64,000 nucleotides of DNA. It comes from Bipolaris cookei (taxonomy: Eukaryota > Ascomycota > Dothideomycetes > Pleosporales > Pleosporaceae). Positions 10,883-21,218 of the stretch are shown here, piece after piece. The position numbers and the translations under genes were made by a program. The DNA is taken from contig NRSV01000020.1 in NCBI GenBank assembly GCA_002286855.1, positions 310,001 to 374,000 of the forward strand, in the 5' to 3' direction. Below the pieces are notes generated by a model. That model did no database searches. It worked only from the letters and a program-made list of their open reading frames with translations, and was not told the origin of the DNA. How positions within the stretch are numbered: the first letter of the stretch is position 1; each line of letters begins with the position of its first letter.

Positions 10883-13389
10883 ATGGCAGGAAGACAGCTC
10901 GTCGACGCCGCCAAGCTCTTCAATGCCTCGAGAGGCGTCGCCCAGAAGCACATTGCACTTCGATCGAACCAGTGGGATGCTTACACAAAGACATCGTCGC
11001 TAGCCAAAGCCGTCAAGAACCAGACCGACCGCGTTACTCTCACGGCAGCCGCTGCCATCGCCCTCTCTCAACGCTTCAGCGAAGAAGCACCTTCGTACGC
11101 AAAAGCCGCAGCCGATCGAGCGACAGGCGGACAATGGACACAGCAGACATGGAAGTCACAGCAGTCACAGTCTGAGGATATTCCGAGAAGGGAAACAGTC
11201 AACAAGGATCGGGCACCAGCAGGGAATGTAAAAGAGGGTGTAGAGCAGGACCATCACTATGAGCGCTCCACGCAGAACACGGTCAACACACCGCCGCCTA
11301 CAGAGGAGTTGGACGTGGAGCAGCGGAAAGCATCTAGATCACCGCTCCCTGATGGCACTATCCCGAGCAATGGATTGACCTTGGAGCAAGAGGATAAGGG
11401 AAAGGATGTTTTCTCGGAAAGACCGGTGCCTGAGACACCAAAGGACCCTCTAGCACAAGACAAGAATGAGCAGACAAAGAAAAGGGAAGAGGATCTGAAG
11501 CCGGTGGAGTCTACAGATACTACTATACCACTGCCCAGTCAACCGAGGGGTGCATCTACACCGACCGACAAGTTTCAAAAGACGGCCATGCCTGGACAAG
11601 TAGACGACGAGATACCAGAAGGCATAAACACGGATGTGTTTCATTCTAAGCGCGTCGCGAGGATGCTTGGAAGCGATCCGTTTTCGCGTAAAGAGTATGC
11701 AGAGCGGAAGAGCAGCGGCAGGCATCCACTTGATGATCGACCCGTGGGCAGGCATCCGCTCGACGATCGACCCATGGGTAGGCATCCACTGGATGATTGG
11801 CCTTTGACATCAACACAGAAGCCAACTTTACCAGCGTCACAACCGAAACCGTCTCAGGCACCGCAATCAGAGACCACCTCCAAAGAGATGGAACAGCTTG
11901 CGTCTCAACTTGCTCAAGATGCTCAGGCAAACGCAGCTGCATCCGAGGTATGTCAAACCTACTCATTAGCCTGAAGTATGCTGATTTACTGACAGTTGTA
12001 CCATAGTCAACCGGCGAAATAGCGGTAACGCCAGAGAAGGCAGCGTACACGCTACGAGAATCAAAAGTCCCGTCATCACGATTTGGCCGCATATGGCAAT
12101 ATGCCGGTTTGGGCACTAGCATGGCTCTCGGAGCTGTGGGTGAGGGTCTTCGACGTGCAACTGGTAGTGCTGCATCGACCACCGGCTCCCTCATGTTGAG
12201 TGAGCGAAACCTGGAGATTCTGGTAGCGAAATTGTCACGCATGCGAGGTGCAGCCCTTAAGCTTGGTCAGATGATCAGCTTCCAGGACATCAAAATGCTT
12301 CCACCTGCGATTCACGATGTACTGCAAAGAGTCCAGGATAGTGCCGACTATATGCCAGCCTCGCAAAGAAACAAGGTCTTGAGTAGTAACCTTGGCGATA
12401 ATTGGCGCGACCTTTTTGAGTCATTTGAAGACGTTCCTATAGCGGCAGCTTCGATTGGCCAAGTGCATAAAGCAGTACTCAAGTCCACTGGGCAGACAGT
12501 GGCTGTCAAGGTGCAATACCCTGGTGTTGCCAACTCTATCGACTCGGATCTTAGCAACCTCTCCATTCTCCTAACAGCATCCCGTCTCCTACCCAAAGGT
12601 CTCTATCTTGACAAGACCATTGCAAACGCACGTACAGAGCTAGGCTGGGAATGTGACTACACACGCGAAGCGGAATGCCAAATGCGCTTCCGTGAATTCC
12701 TTCAAGATGACACAGACGTCTTTACTGTTCCCAAAGTCTTCGCCGAAGCCAGCGGCCCTACCGTCCTTACCGCTGAGTTCATGCAAGGCGTAGGCGTCAC
12801 CAAACTCAAAACTCTCACCCAAGACCAGCGCGACTGGATCGGCACTCAAATCCTGCGTCTCTGCCTCCGCGAAATTGTAGAATTCAAATTCATGCAAACA
12901 GACCCCAACTGGACAAACTTCCTGTATAACCCCAAAGCACACAAAATCGAACTCTTAGACTTTGGTGCAAGCAGAGATTATCCAGATGAATTCGTCGAAC
13001 CATACATTAAAGTACTAATCGCCGCCTCTAAAGGTGATAGAGATGTAATACACGATTTCTCGCTCCAGTTGGGTTACCTTACCGGAAACGAGAGTCCCGC
13101 CATGCTTGATGCGCATATCCAGAGCGTACTTACCCTCGCTGAACCGTTTAGTACATCTGGTCCTGCGGTATATGATTTTAGAAATCAGACTATTACGGAT
13201 AGGGTGCGGGGCTTGATCCCTGTCATGGTGAAGGAGAGGTTGGCGCCTCCGCCCGAGGAAACGTATAGTTTGCATAGAAAGCTGAGTGGTGCGTTTTTGC
13301 TGTGTGCGAGGCTGGGTTCGCAGGTACCGTGTAAGGAACTTTTTGAGAGGGCGGTGGGGAAGTGGCAGAAGAAGGGAGGGAAGATGTAA
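10883..13389 (+). CDS. COQ8: COQ8/ADCK3-family atypical kinase (ubiquinone biosynthesis)
   Basis: Two exons: 10883-11947 and 12007-13389, with a 59-bp intron (GTATGT...TAG). The product is 815 residues. Exon 1 encodes a mitochondrial-type N-terminus and a long charged linker. Exon 2 encodes the UbiB/ABC1 kinase-like domain: the KxGQ motif (K440-Q443 in ALKLGQM), the Ala-rich nucleotide loop AAASIGQVHKA, the invariant Lys in TVAVKVQYPG, and a catalytic loop DPNWTNFLYN followed by LLDFGASR (the DFG equivalent). These are hallmarks of Coq8, a matrix-side inner-membrane ATPase/kinase needed for coenzyme Q complex assembly. Anything upstream of KxGQ is less conserved; exon 1 also has a 30-bp tandem repeat described separately. 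Divergent from NTA1 and convergent with CRD1. Confidence 0.92.
11717..11806 (+). repeat. 30-bp in-frame tandem repeat in COQ8 exon 1
   Basis: The ggcatcc block starts at 11721, 11751 and 11781, an exact 30-bp period. It encodes three copies of a decapeptide around RHPLDDRPxG, the last ending RHPLDDWP. The period is a multiple of three, so copy-number change keeps the frame. Confidence 0.9.
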
Positions 13390-13793
13390 GTGCTTGTGTA
13401 AAAAAGAAGGAATTTTTGTATGTGTGTGTGTGTGTGTGTGTGGATATGTATGTATTTTTATGCTACCTATCATATCTTCAATGTAGTAAAACTTCTGGCA
13501 ATGCTACAACAACCACAACCACAACATGAATTTATTCCATCGCAAATCAAATCCACTATCTCTCCATCCCCCTCTTTACCCTTTTCCCCTCCTCTAGCAT
13601 ATGATTTGCCACCAAAGAAAAAAGTACATAAACCATCGCAATCCCACTTTACCATTACCCCCAAAAGCCCTGGCTTATGACATAATTACACAGACCGCCA
13701 AGGTTTTCTTCGTTCCCTTCTCAGAATAAACAAGTATGTACAAGCACAAGTAAACTGTAAGAAGCATCTTGGAAAGGGAAAAGAAAAAGCGAC

Positions 13794-13825
<32 letters not shown>

Positions 13826-14439
13826 GGAGGAGGAAGGGGGAGGGGGGAACGTGGACATGGGGTGGTGTATGCGTTTGGGTGTGGGCGGCCATGTGGGTTA
13901 GTGGGGAATGCAGGAAAAGAAGAGGGTATGGCGGTAACGTGGAGGGGTGAGAGAAGAGGGTGTGGAGGGTGAATGTGGGTGACCGTTATTTTCTTGTTTG
14001 GCTAAAGAATAAGGATTAAAGAGAGAGAGAAGAAGAAGAAGAAAAAAAAGAAGCAGGGATTATATATGCTTTCAGTGAGTTTTCGAGAAGGGAAAAAAAG
14101 ATAGATAAAGAAACAAATTGGTTTTACGCTTTTTATATTATTATTATTATCATCATCATCATTATTATTATTGTTTTTTTAAACAAAAGAGCGGATGATT
14201 GATTAGGTCTTGGTATGATTTTTCTTGGTGTGATGAATTTGGTTAGTTTGTATTCTTTTGTATGAACTACGCAACTCATGAGAATACAGTGCGTGAGATT
14301 CTAAATATACAACTACACATACTTACATACTACAACTTTTTTTTGCTTATAATCACTAAGAAAAAAAAGAAAAGAAAAACAAAAGTCCTCGAGATCCCAA
14401 GATTCCTATTCTCATTGCTTTTACCATTCCATCCCATTT
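13390..14439. other. Convergent 3' spacer rich in microsatellites
   Basis: Tail-to-tail interval between COQ8 and CRD1. It contains (TG)n at 13419-13442, a GAA/GAG purine-rich run at about 13793-13850, and an ATT/ATC trinucleotide block at about 14135-14172. No supported gene. Confidence 0.7.
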
Positions 14440-15945
14440 CTAGCTTACCAACTTCTTCCTCGCTTTTTCCTTGACTTCATCTTCAGCCCTGCCGTTGACC
14501 CAAAAATACGCAGCAAGAGAGATGAAAGAGCCAAAGCCAGCCGCCATAATCATTCTACCGCGGAAGCCCTGTTTCCTCTTTAGCGCTTCATCGCCACCAA
14601 GGATGACGACGGCCTTCTTAGACCACGTGTATTCTAGGCCGCTGTAGATGGTGGTTGAAGCGACAATAGTAGACATGCCCTGAACAAGCGTCTTGACGCC
14701 TTGTTCGCCGCCCAAAACGTCCTGGATTGACATAAGCAAGCCACCCGCCGCGGAGGTGGTGGCGGAGGGGTCATGCAGCAGGTTTGTGCAAAGCAAAGTG
14801 CCGAGCAAGCTTAGCTGGAGGAACGTGTTGAACTTGGAGACGTTGGTGGGGTGGACCTCTGCGCTCGGGAGGCTGAAGTCCCAGTAGCGTGCCATGGTCT
14901 TGGGTGCTGGGAGACTGGCATAGCGGTAGTAGAGGGCAGAAATGGCGAGGCTGACGTCTCTTCCGAGGATGAGGCAGGCTAGTGGCATGGGTAGGCTTCC
15001 GTTTACGGCGAGACATGTCACCAGTGTTGTCATGAGGAATTTGTCGGCCATGGGGTCGACTACGCTACCGACTACAGTCTGTAGGTTCCAACGGCGGGCG
15101 ATCCAGCCGTCAAGAAGGTCAGAAAAGGCGGCGTATATGAAGAGGGAGAAGGCGTAGAGATGCTGGTCGTGAATGATAAGGTAACCGACTACGGGAGTTG
15201 CTATGAGGCGGGAGAAAGTAAGCATGTTGGGTATATTGTAGATTTGTTCATGGCGAGGCTTGTCGAGTTTGAGCGTAGATTTGATAGTTGTGGCGAGTTT
15301 GGCGGATGCCGAAGTAGATGGAATATGTTGCTGTTTTTTGTTAGTATCAACGTTCTCTTCATGGGCTTCAAGTACTGCGTGTGCAGTCGGATGTAAACTG
15401 AGACGGGACATTGAATGACTTGGATAGAATACAAAGACAAAACAAAATGTAAGTGAAGTTTATGTGACAAGCAGTTGTATAGAAAACAACTGAAGAGACT
15501 GCTTCTTCGAATCGGAGAAAATAATACAAGCCAAAAAGTCCTTGTTGATAGAATCATGTGGTTCCCGACCCTTGGAGTACGTATCGTGACAACCATCCGA
15601 GTGATGATGTCAGGACGCGCACAAACTTACCTCTGCATTATTTCGAGAAGCGGACAATTCCTTCGCCTTGTCCTCGATACCCAGTTTCCGTGTTTTCGAC
15701 GTGCTAAACAGCCCAACATGCCCCTGACCACATTGCCCGTAGGCCGAGCTTCTCACAACTCTGCGGTGCTGGTATTTTTTTACGTCATTGCGAGTCCAGG
15801 TTCCAGAAGCACGTGAGGCAGCCAGGTACAGAGAGGGCCGACCATGTGCGGGCCTAAAAATATTTCCTAGTCCAATTGAGGTGCGTGGGAGAGCTGCAGG
15901 GATGTGGCAAGGCGATATGGCCCTCGCCGTAGATAGGGGGATCAT
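14440..15945 (-). CDS. CRD1: Cardiolipin synthase, mitochondrial (CDP-alcohol phosphatidyltransferase)
   Basis: Modelled as two exons: 15631-15945 and 14440-15330, joined by a 300-bp intron with donor GTAAGT (15630-15625) and acceptor AAACAG preceded by a consensus TACTAAC branch site. The product is 401 residues. Exon 1 is rich in Arg/Ser/Ala and ends a processing-like segment GLFSTSKTRKLG, consistent with mitochondrial import. Exon 2 contains the full CDP-alcohol phosphatidyltransferase signature DGx2ARx8Gx3Dx3D (D179, G180, A183, R184, G193, D197, D201), with several membrane segments. Eukaryotic Crd1 condenses CDP-diacylglycerol with phosphatidylglycerol at the inner membrane. The last codons (TTG GTAAGC TAG on the minus strand) resemble a donor, so a further small 3' exon is possible. 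Confidence 0.87.
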
Positions 15946-18900
15946 GGATGCGGAAGCATTCGCGTGTTCGTGGTCGCTTCAAAGAGCTTCAGCACGAGGC
16001 TTCGTAGCTGCTGTGGGAGCCATGCCAAGATGCGCTAGTGGCCGCATGCAGGACGCTGTTGAACGGACTACATAATACTGCATGTATGTATGTACGTGCC
16101 TACCTTTTTGGAAGCATCTCCACACCGAGGCATTTGATAGCGATGATTATGACTCTTGGGGCTTGGACTGGAAATCAACCAAATGCTTTCGGTTTCTCCT
16201 TGGCCTTGCAGGTTGCTCAACAGTAGACAAGATTTCACATGGTGTATCCAGGCCGCCATCAAGATGAACTCGATTATATGCGCTAGACATAAGATTATGT
16301 AGCCGGAGCTTAGACTTAAGAGAGCTGAACAGCCGCCGCCGTTGAAATGGTCCACTGTACAATCTCGATTCGGCCCATCAGTGTCACGCCGGTCAACGTA
16401 CTGTACCTAGTCATTTGGAACTCACATATAGGTGGTTCTTGCATGCATTCGTCGGCTTGCCACCGGTAGCAATAGTTGGCAGATTAGGGTTAAGTAAATT
16501 GTTGTATGATGAACGGGGGGTTGCACCTAGTCGCACTACGGCCGCACTGCGGTCACCTTGATGCAGACGATAGCAGCCACAATCCAAGGCCTTGTACACG
16601 GGGAAGAGCATGTGATCGATACGACGCCAGCCCACTTGCGCAGGGTCCAGACTGGGGGAGGGGGGGGGGAATCACAACGACACAAGGGTCGATCAGGTGC
16701 GCAGGATCGGGATGGACCTGGACCCCTATGCAGATGTCCCCAATTTCACAACCTGGGGACGGTAGTTGTTGCTTGATTGCATCGATAAGCAATCCATGTT
16801 TGCACAATTGCCACTGCTGACGACAGATTTCGGAGAGTTTCATACATTTTATTCACTGCGATTGCTCTCTTCAGTTCTTCCCGGACGTTCTTTCCAACAA
16901 TTACCGTTTTTGCGGTCATGTTCGGCGGTTTGCCCGATTCTATAGTTGCGAGTGCCTGTCCTTATTGTTCCACGGTGGGGCAGCTCTTTCATTGCCCCTG
17001 AATTGAGAGTATTGAAAGCTTGAGTCGTTGTTCGAGGGACTCACCGGCGATATGCCCTATTCCTCGATTAAAGCCATTTGGCCGCAAGTGTCGCAAGAAC
17101 CGGATCTACTGATCCTCACGGGCTATACCGAGCAACGAAATGCACCACCGACTCACGTCCGAAAATCCACGGCGGTCCGTATTTGGAATGCCACATGATC
17201 GAGATCCGCGGAGTGAAAAGACCGTGTTGACCCGTCCGGAGAGTGTCTCGACCAAGTAGCACCGGTGGTATTTAGAGCCAGAAAGTCAGCATCGTGGTCT
17301 ACCATTGTTCCCGATCGAAGCTGAAACAGATACACCGTTACTTCTGGTCAGCTTGTAAGCTGAGTGTTGTTCCCCAAGGCTGATGGAACACGATGCACTG
17401 ACACGATGCACTTTTTCGCGGGCCGCCTCTAGCTACGAATAGTTGCAGTCGCTTAGCACTAGAATTAGGGTTTGGGTCGTCCATGTGTCATGATTTCCGT
17501 ATGAAGAAGGGACTAATGACGAGTTGGTGACTTGGCTTCGTTAGTCGACCATTGTGTCCGCTAAGGAACTTTAAAAGTCACCGGCATGATGTTGTCGGCA
17601 ACGATGGCGCAATTGCAGTGCGTTAGATCAAACTCAGCAGTTGAACGGACATAGAAACGTTCCAGAAGAAGATTGATTTCTACTGGAGCGGTCAAGACTC
17701 GCGATTTGGACAGGCGAGCGTGCTCACTTGAGGAATGGCTATGCAAGACATGGAATGTTTGGACGTCGGCCGAAGCATTAACACAAAAAAGGAACGCCCC
17801 GGATTTCTAGTAGGTGATCTTCAAGATCAGCCCGGGAGTGCACCCGTCGCGTAATCTTGTGATGGCAAAATGCAACAACGATTACGTTGCTTTGATGGAC
17901 CAGACCTCTTGTGCAAGTGGGTGATGGAGATGAAACTGGCGGCAGTCTGATACAGACCCTCAATGTCTGATACACGGATAGCAGATCGACGACGAAAACG
18001 ACGACCAAGAGGGCGCAAACGACGCAGCATTGGCTACAGGGTCTCTGCTGGCAGGGCGCATGTAGGTGTATGAATAATGGCAATGCTCGTCACGCCTGCC
18101 GTAAACGGGTGACGGGCAAAGATCAACGGCGATGGGGGGTGGTGGGTGGGCTGCAGTTTGTCGCATTTACCCGTATGAACTGGTCGGGGGGAGGCATGGG
18201 GTCGCCCACGTTCACATTGACCAGCAGAGGCAGGGACAGAAAAGGGAAATTACGAATGTAGATTGTGGCTGGCAAACGGCTAGAGTTGCCAGCCTTGTGG
18301 GCTGCTTTGGGTTTGTGAACCCAGTCGCCCAACGATGGCGGTTGACCCAAGGCTAACATCTGGCCGAAAGCGGATAGACTTGATATAGCGTTTGGTCTGC
18401 ACAGAAGAAATTGAATCATGATATCTAGGCCTCTTGCAGTGGTTGAGGGATAAGTACAGAATGGTGGCAGTGGGGAATACGTTGGGCCACGTGCGTCCGA
18501 GTGGTTGGCGGGCTATATCAAGAAACATTAAGATCATGGGGCGACGTTGCCATCATGTCATTTTGCAAGACGGAGGTCTTAGCGAGGCCAGCCCGCCCGC
18601 TTTTGAGCGGCAGCTCGTCACCCGTTTCGGCAGTCGGCCTAAGGGCCAATAGGTTTCAGAAATGCAACCTCGAGGACCGCTAACGCAGGTACAAATCTCA
18701 CACCAGCCGAAATGGCTGGTTGCTCCGACAAGTGTATCATGACTAGCAGCGAAAAAGATGGCAGGGCGGGAAATTGTTTTCGGCAGTAGCACTGCAAGTC
18801 CCACTGGCGGGCGCAAGCGTGTGCGGAAGCGTGCGCCCATGTTTACTTACTACTCAAAGCCAATATTGAATGGACGGGCGTGTGATATAGTGAGCCGGCC

Positions 18901-20489
18901 ATGTGTCGGAGAGGGGGAAACAAGGCGAGGTGATGGCGGTCAAGAAGCATGGACGCTGTCTGGCGTGATTGCGAGTGCGTGCAAGATTGGGTGGCGTAGA
19001 GTTATTAGCATATTAGCATCCCAGTAAGTAGTTGGTAGCGGGTGAATTGAGGAGAGAGGGAGGTCTAGGTCTAGGTGTCTACAGTACACCTATGGGCGGA
19101 CGCGGGCGGAAGGCGGACGCACAGCAGCAGAGTTACTAGTTGCGTAGCAGAATTCCCCACCGTTTTTTTTGGGGGGGGGGCGAGTGGAGGGTAGGGGAGG
19201 GCAGGGTAAGCAAGAGTAAGAGGGCAGCGGCTGGCATCAGATGAGAACGGTCAGCCAGTGACATCAGGGCGTAGTGATTGCATGAATATCGAGAGCAACG
19301 GGCATCCATGTTGTCCCAAAGCGGGCAGCGCTTGCACGCAGCAGGGCATGCGGCCGAGGCGAGCAAAGACGAGCAAAGGCGAGTGACTATTTCCCCGACC
19401 AATCGCATCCGCCGACGGCTCATGTCGGCTAGCCCAAAAGAAATCCTGAAACCGCTCTCACACTTGACTGGCGGGCGGGCAAAGCGTCACGCCGAGCAGC
19501 GAGCTTGCATGCTCTGTGGCGGACGGCGTGCCGGGCTTGTATGGACAACAAGAATGCAAGTGCATCGAGGCGACGAGGCAATCAGATCAATTGCGTGCAT
19601 GGACGAGGGATGATGGGGATAGGGATAGGTAGAGGGGAGAGGGTGCAAGACAGGCCAACGTGGGCATGAAGAGATTTGCAAAGCGGCCATGGACGCTCCC
19701 GCGCAGCGGGCTCCGGGCGCTGTTTCAGATGAAGATCAAACCACGGCCGCAGGGTTGATTTGTGGTGCTGGTGTGCATCTGACTGTGTATGTGTGTGTGT
19801 GTGGTTGGGTGGGTGCGTATGTACTCACGAGATGGACAGAAAAGCGGCCGTGGATCGAGATGGTACTGAGCAGAGGAGGAGCAGCGAGGCTGGGAAGCGT
19901 ACTGCTAGCTGTGATGCACAGACGAGCGGGATTTGAACAAGAGTGCAGGTGTGATGTACCTGCAGCAGTAGTCTGCAGATGGAGTGGGCGGTCCAAGCAG
20001 ACTGGCACATGCCGAAGATGGGGAAAGGGAGGGCGTGTGTTTGGTACATGCAGATCAGAGGGCTAGCTTGCAGCAAAGAGGACTAGTCGGCAGAGGAAGG
20101 GTAGTAGTGTGTGCACTGGGAAGTGGGAGTGCGAGTACGAGTGTATGAGTAGTGGTGGTGGTACAGGATAGTCGCAGCGGCATAGGGCGAGTGTGCCGGC
20201 TACGGCAAGGAGCGGCCAGAAGAAAAATAATCGTGTCGCAGCAAGACAAGGCAAGGCAAGAGCAAGGTGAGATGTGATAAGCGGTCATGCAAAGGAAAGG
20301 AAGTGGGGGGGATGGAATGGATGTGTGGATGAGACCCGCTGATAGCAGACGAAGTGCTGGTAGTGTGTATGGTGTTGTAGCATAGGAAGACGGCATCCGA
20401 GAGACGCGAGGGGTCTTGTCTGTATGGGGTGCAAGTATGTATGTCAGTAGACAAGTACGTACGTATCGGGGCGGGTGTTCGTGATCACA

Positions 20490-20521
20490 GGACTGGTAGG
20501 ACTGGTAGGACTGGTAGGACT
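20490..20521. repeat. Short tandem repeat, GGACTGGTA unit
   Basis: Three consecutive copies of a 9-bp unit plus a partial copy. It lies in the gene-poor region upstream of STE12 and is followed by CAGCCAGCAG repeats. Confidence 0.85.
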
Positions 20522-20587
20522 GACGCAAGACAGCAGCCAGCAGCCAGCAGCAGGATCCATCGCTCAGGGCCCAGCAGGTCCCACCCG

Positions 20588-20644
20588 GAGCATCCATCAG
20601 CCATCAGCCATCACCCACCAGCCATCACCCACCAGCATCCATCG
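20588..20644. repeat. CCATCA/CCACCAGC tandem repeats
   Basis: Imperfect tandem copies of catcagccatcagccatca followed by cccaccagccat units, non-coding, upstream of STE12. Confidence 0.75.
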
Positions 20645-20902
20645 AGCAGGTCGACCCATGGGAGGCCATGGCATGCATGCAAAGGGAATGGCATGGCCTC
20701 CCACGGCCGCCCATGGGCATGCGAGGGCATCGGCGGGCCAGGCCAGGGCGCACACGCCTCCCGGCCCACGAGTCGCTATTATCCCTGTGTGCCAAGGAGG
20801 GCGCGAGCGGGGCCCTCGGAGCCCCAATTGGCCGCGCTACGCGCACAGGCCGCGCTGCTGGCTGGCGTGCGGAAATAGATCAATGTGAGACGACTAGGCT
20901 CC

Positions 20903-20909
20903 TGTTTCA
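20903..20909 (-). promoter_or_regulatory. Possible pheromone-response-element-like site (TGAAACA)
   Basis: The heptamer reads TGAAACA on the minus strand, about 310 bp before the STE12 ATG. This is the core recognised by Ste12 in yeast. A single 7-mer is weak evidence: copies occur by chance and another lies near 17331. Autoregulation is only a hypothesis. Confidence 0.25.
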
Positions 20910-21218
20910 CTCGCCCTCCGACACCTAAAGCTGCCGCTGCCCCCTCAGATTTGCGTTTCGCATCCCCCTCCCAACGCCGTCCCTTCGTGGTCATCCTCGA
21001 GACTGCTATCTGAGGCAGGTTCCTCACGTTTTTATTATCCGCCTCACGTTCACGCGTTTTATTGTCTACTCCTTTTAAACATAGCCTGACACTCTTTCGT
21101 TTTCAACTCCTGGCAGGTCCTCGACGACCCATTCCACGTGCTGCTCCTCCGCACCTACCCTCTGACGTTGGCTCCCTCAAACCACTGAACACAAGACCCG
21201 ACTGTGTTGCAGCCCGCC

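Larger units (their letters stand above)
15946..21218. other. Gene-poor 5.3-kb region upstream of STE12
   Basis: Head-to-head interval between CRD1 and STE12 with no ORF having a domain, coding-like composition or splice continuity. It contains poly-G/C runs (for example near 16660 and 19167), tandem repeats near 20490-20640, and, close to STE12, a pyrimidine-rich segment at 20930-21200 that may be promoter and 5' leader. Unusually long for this otherwise compact window; non-coding RNA or distal regulation cannot be excluded. Confidence 0.6.

Noticed and set aside
16485..17470. TTAGGG-like telomere motifs
   Set aside because: Only single scattered copies, not a tandem array; no support for an internal telomeric site.
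19921..19945. GTTCAAATCCCG-like tRNA B-box on the minus strand
   Set aside because: The flanking bases do not form the T-arm or acceptor stems and no A-box is at the right distance.
20055..20597. A 180-codon minus ORF upstream of STE12
   Set aside because: Made of reversed simple repeats (for example repeated Ser-Tyr-Gln from the GGACTGGTA unit); no protein-like features.
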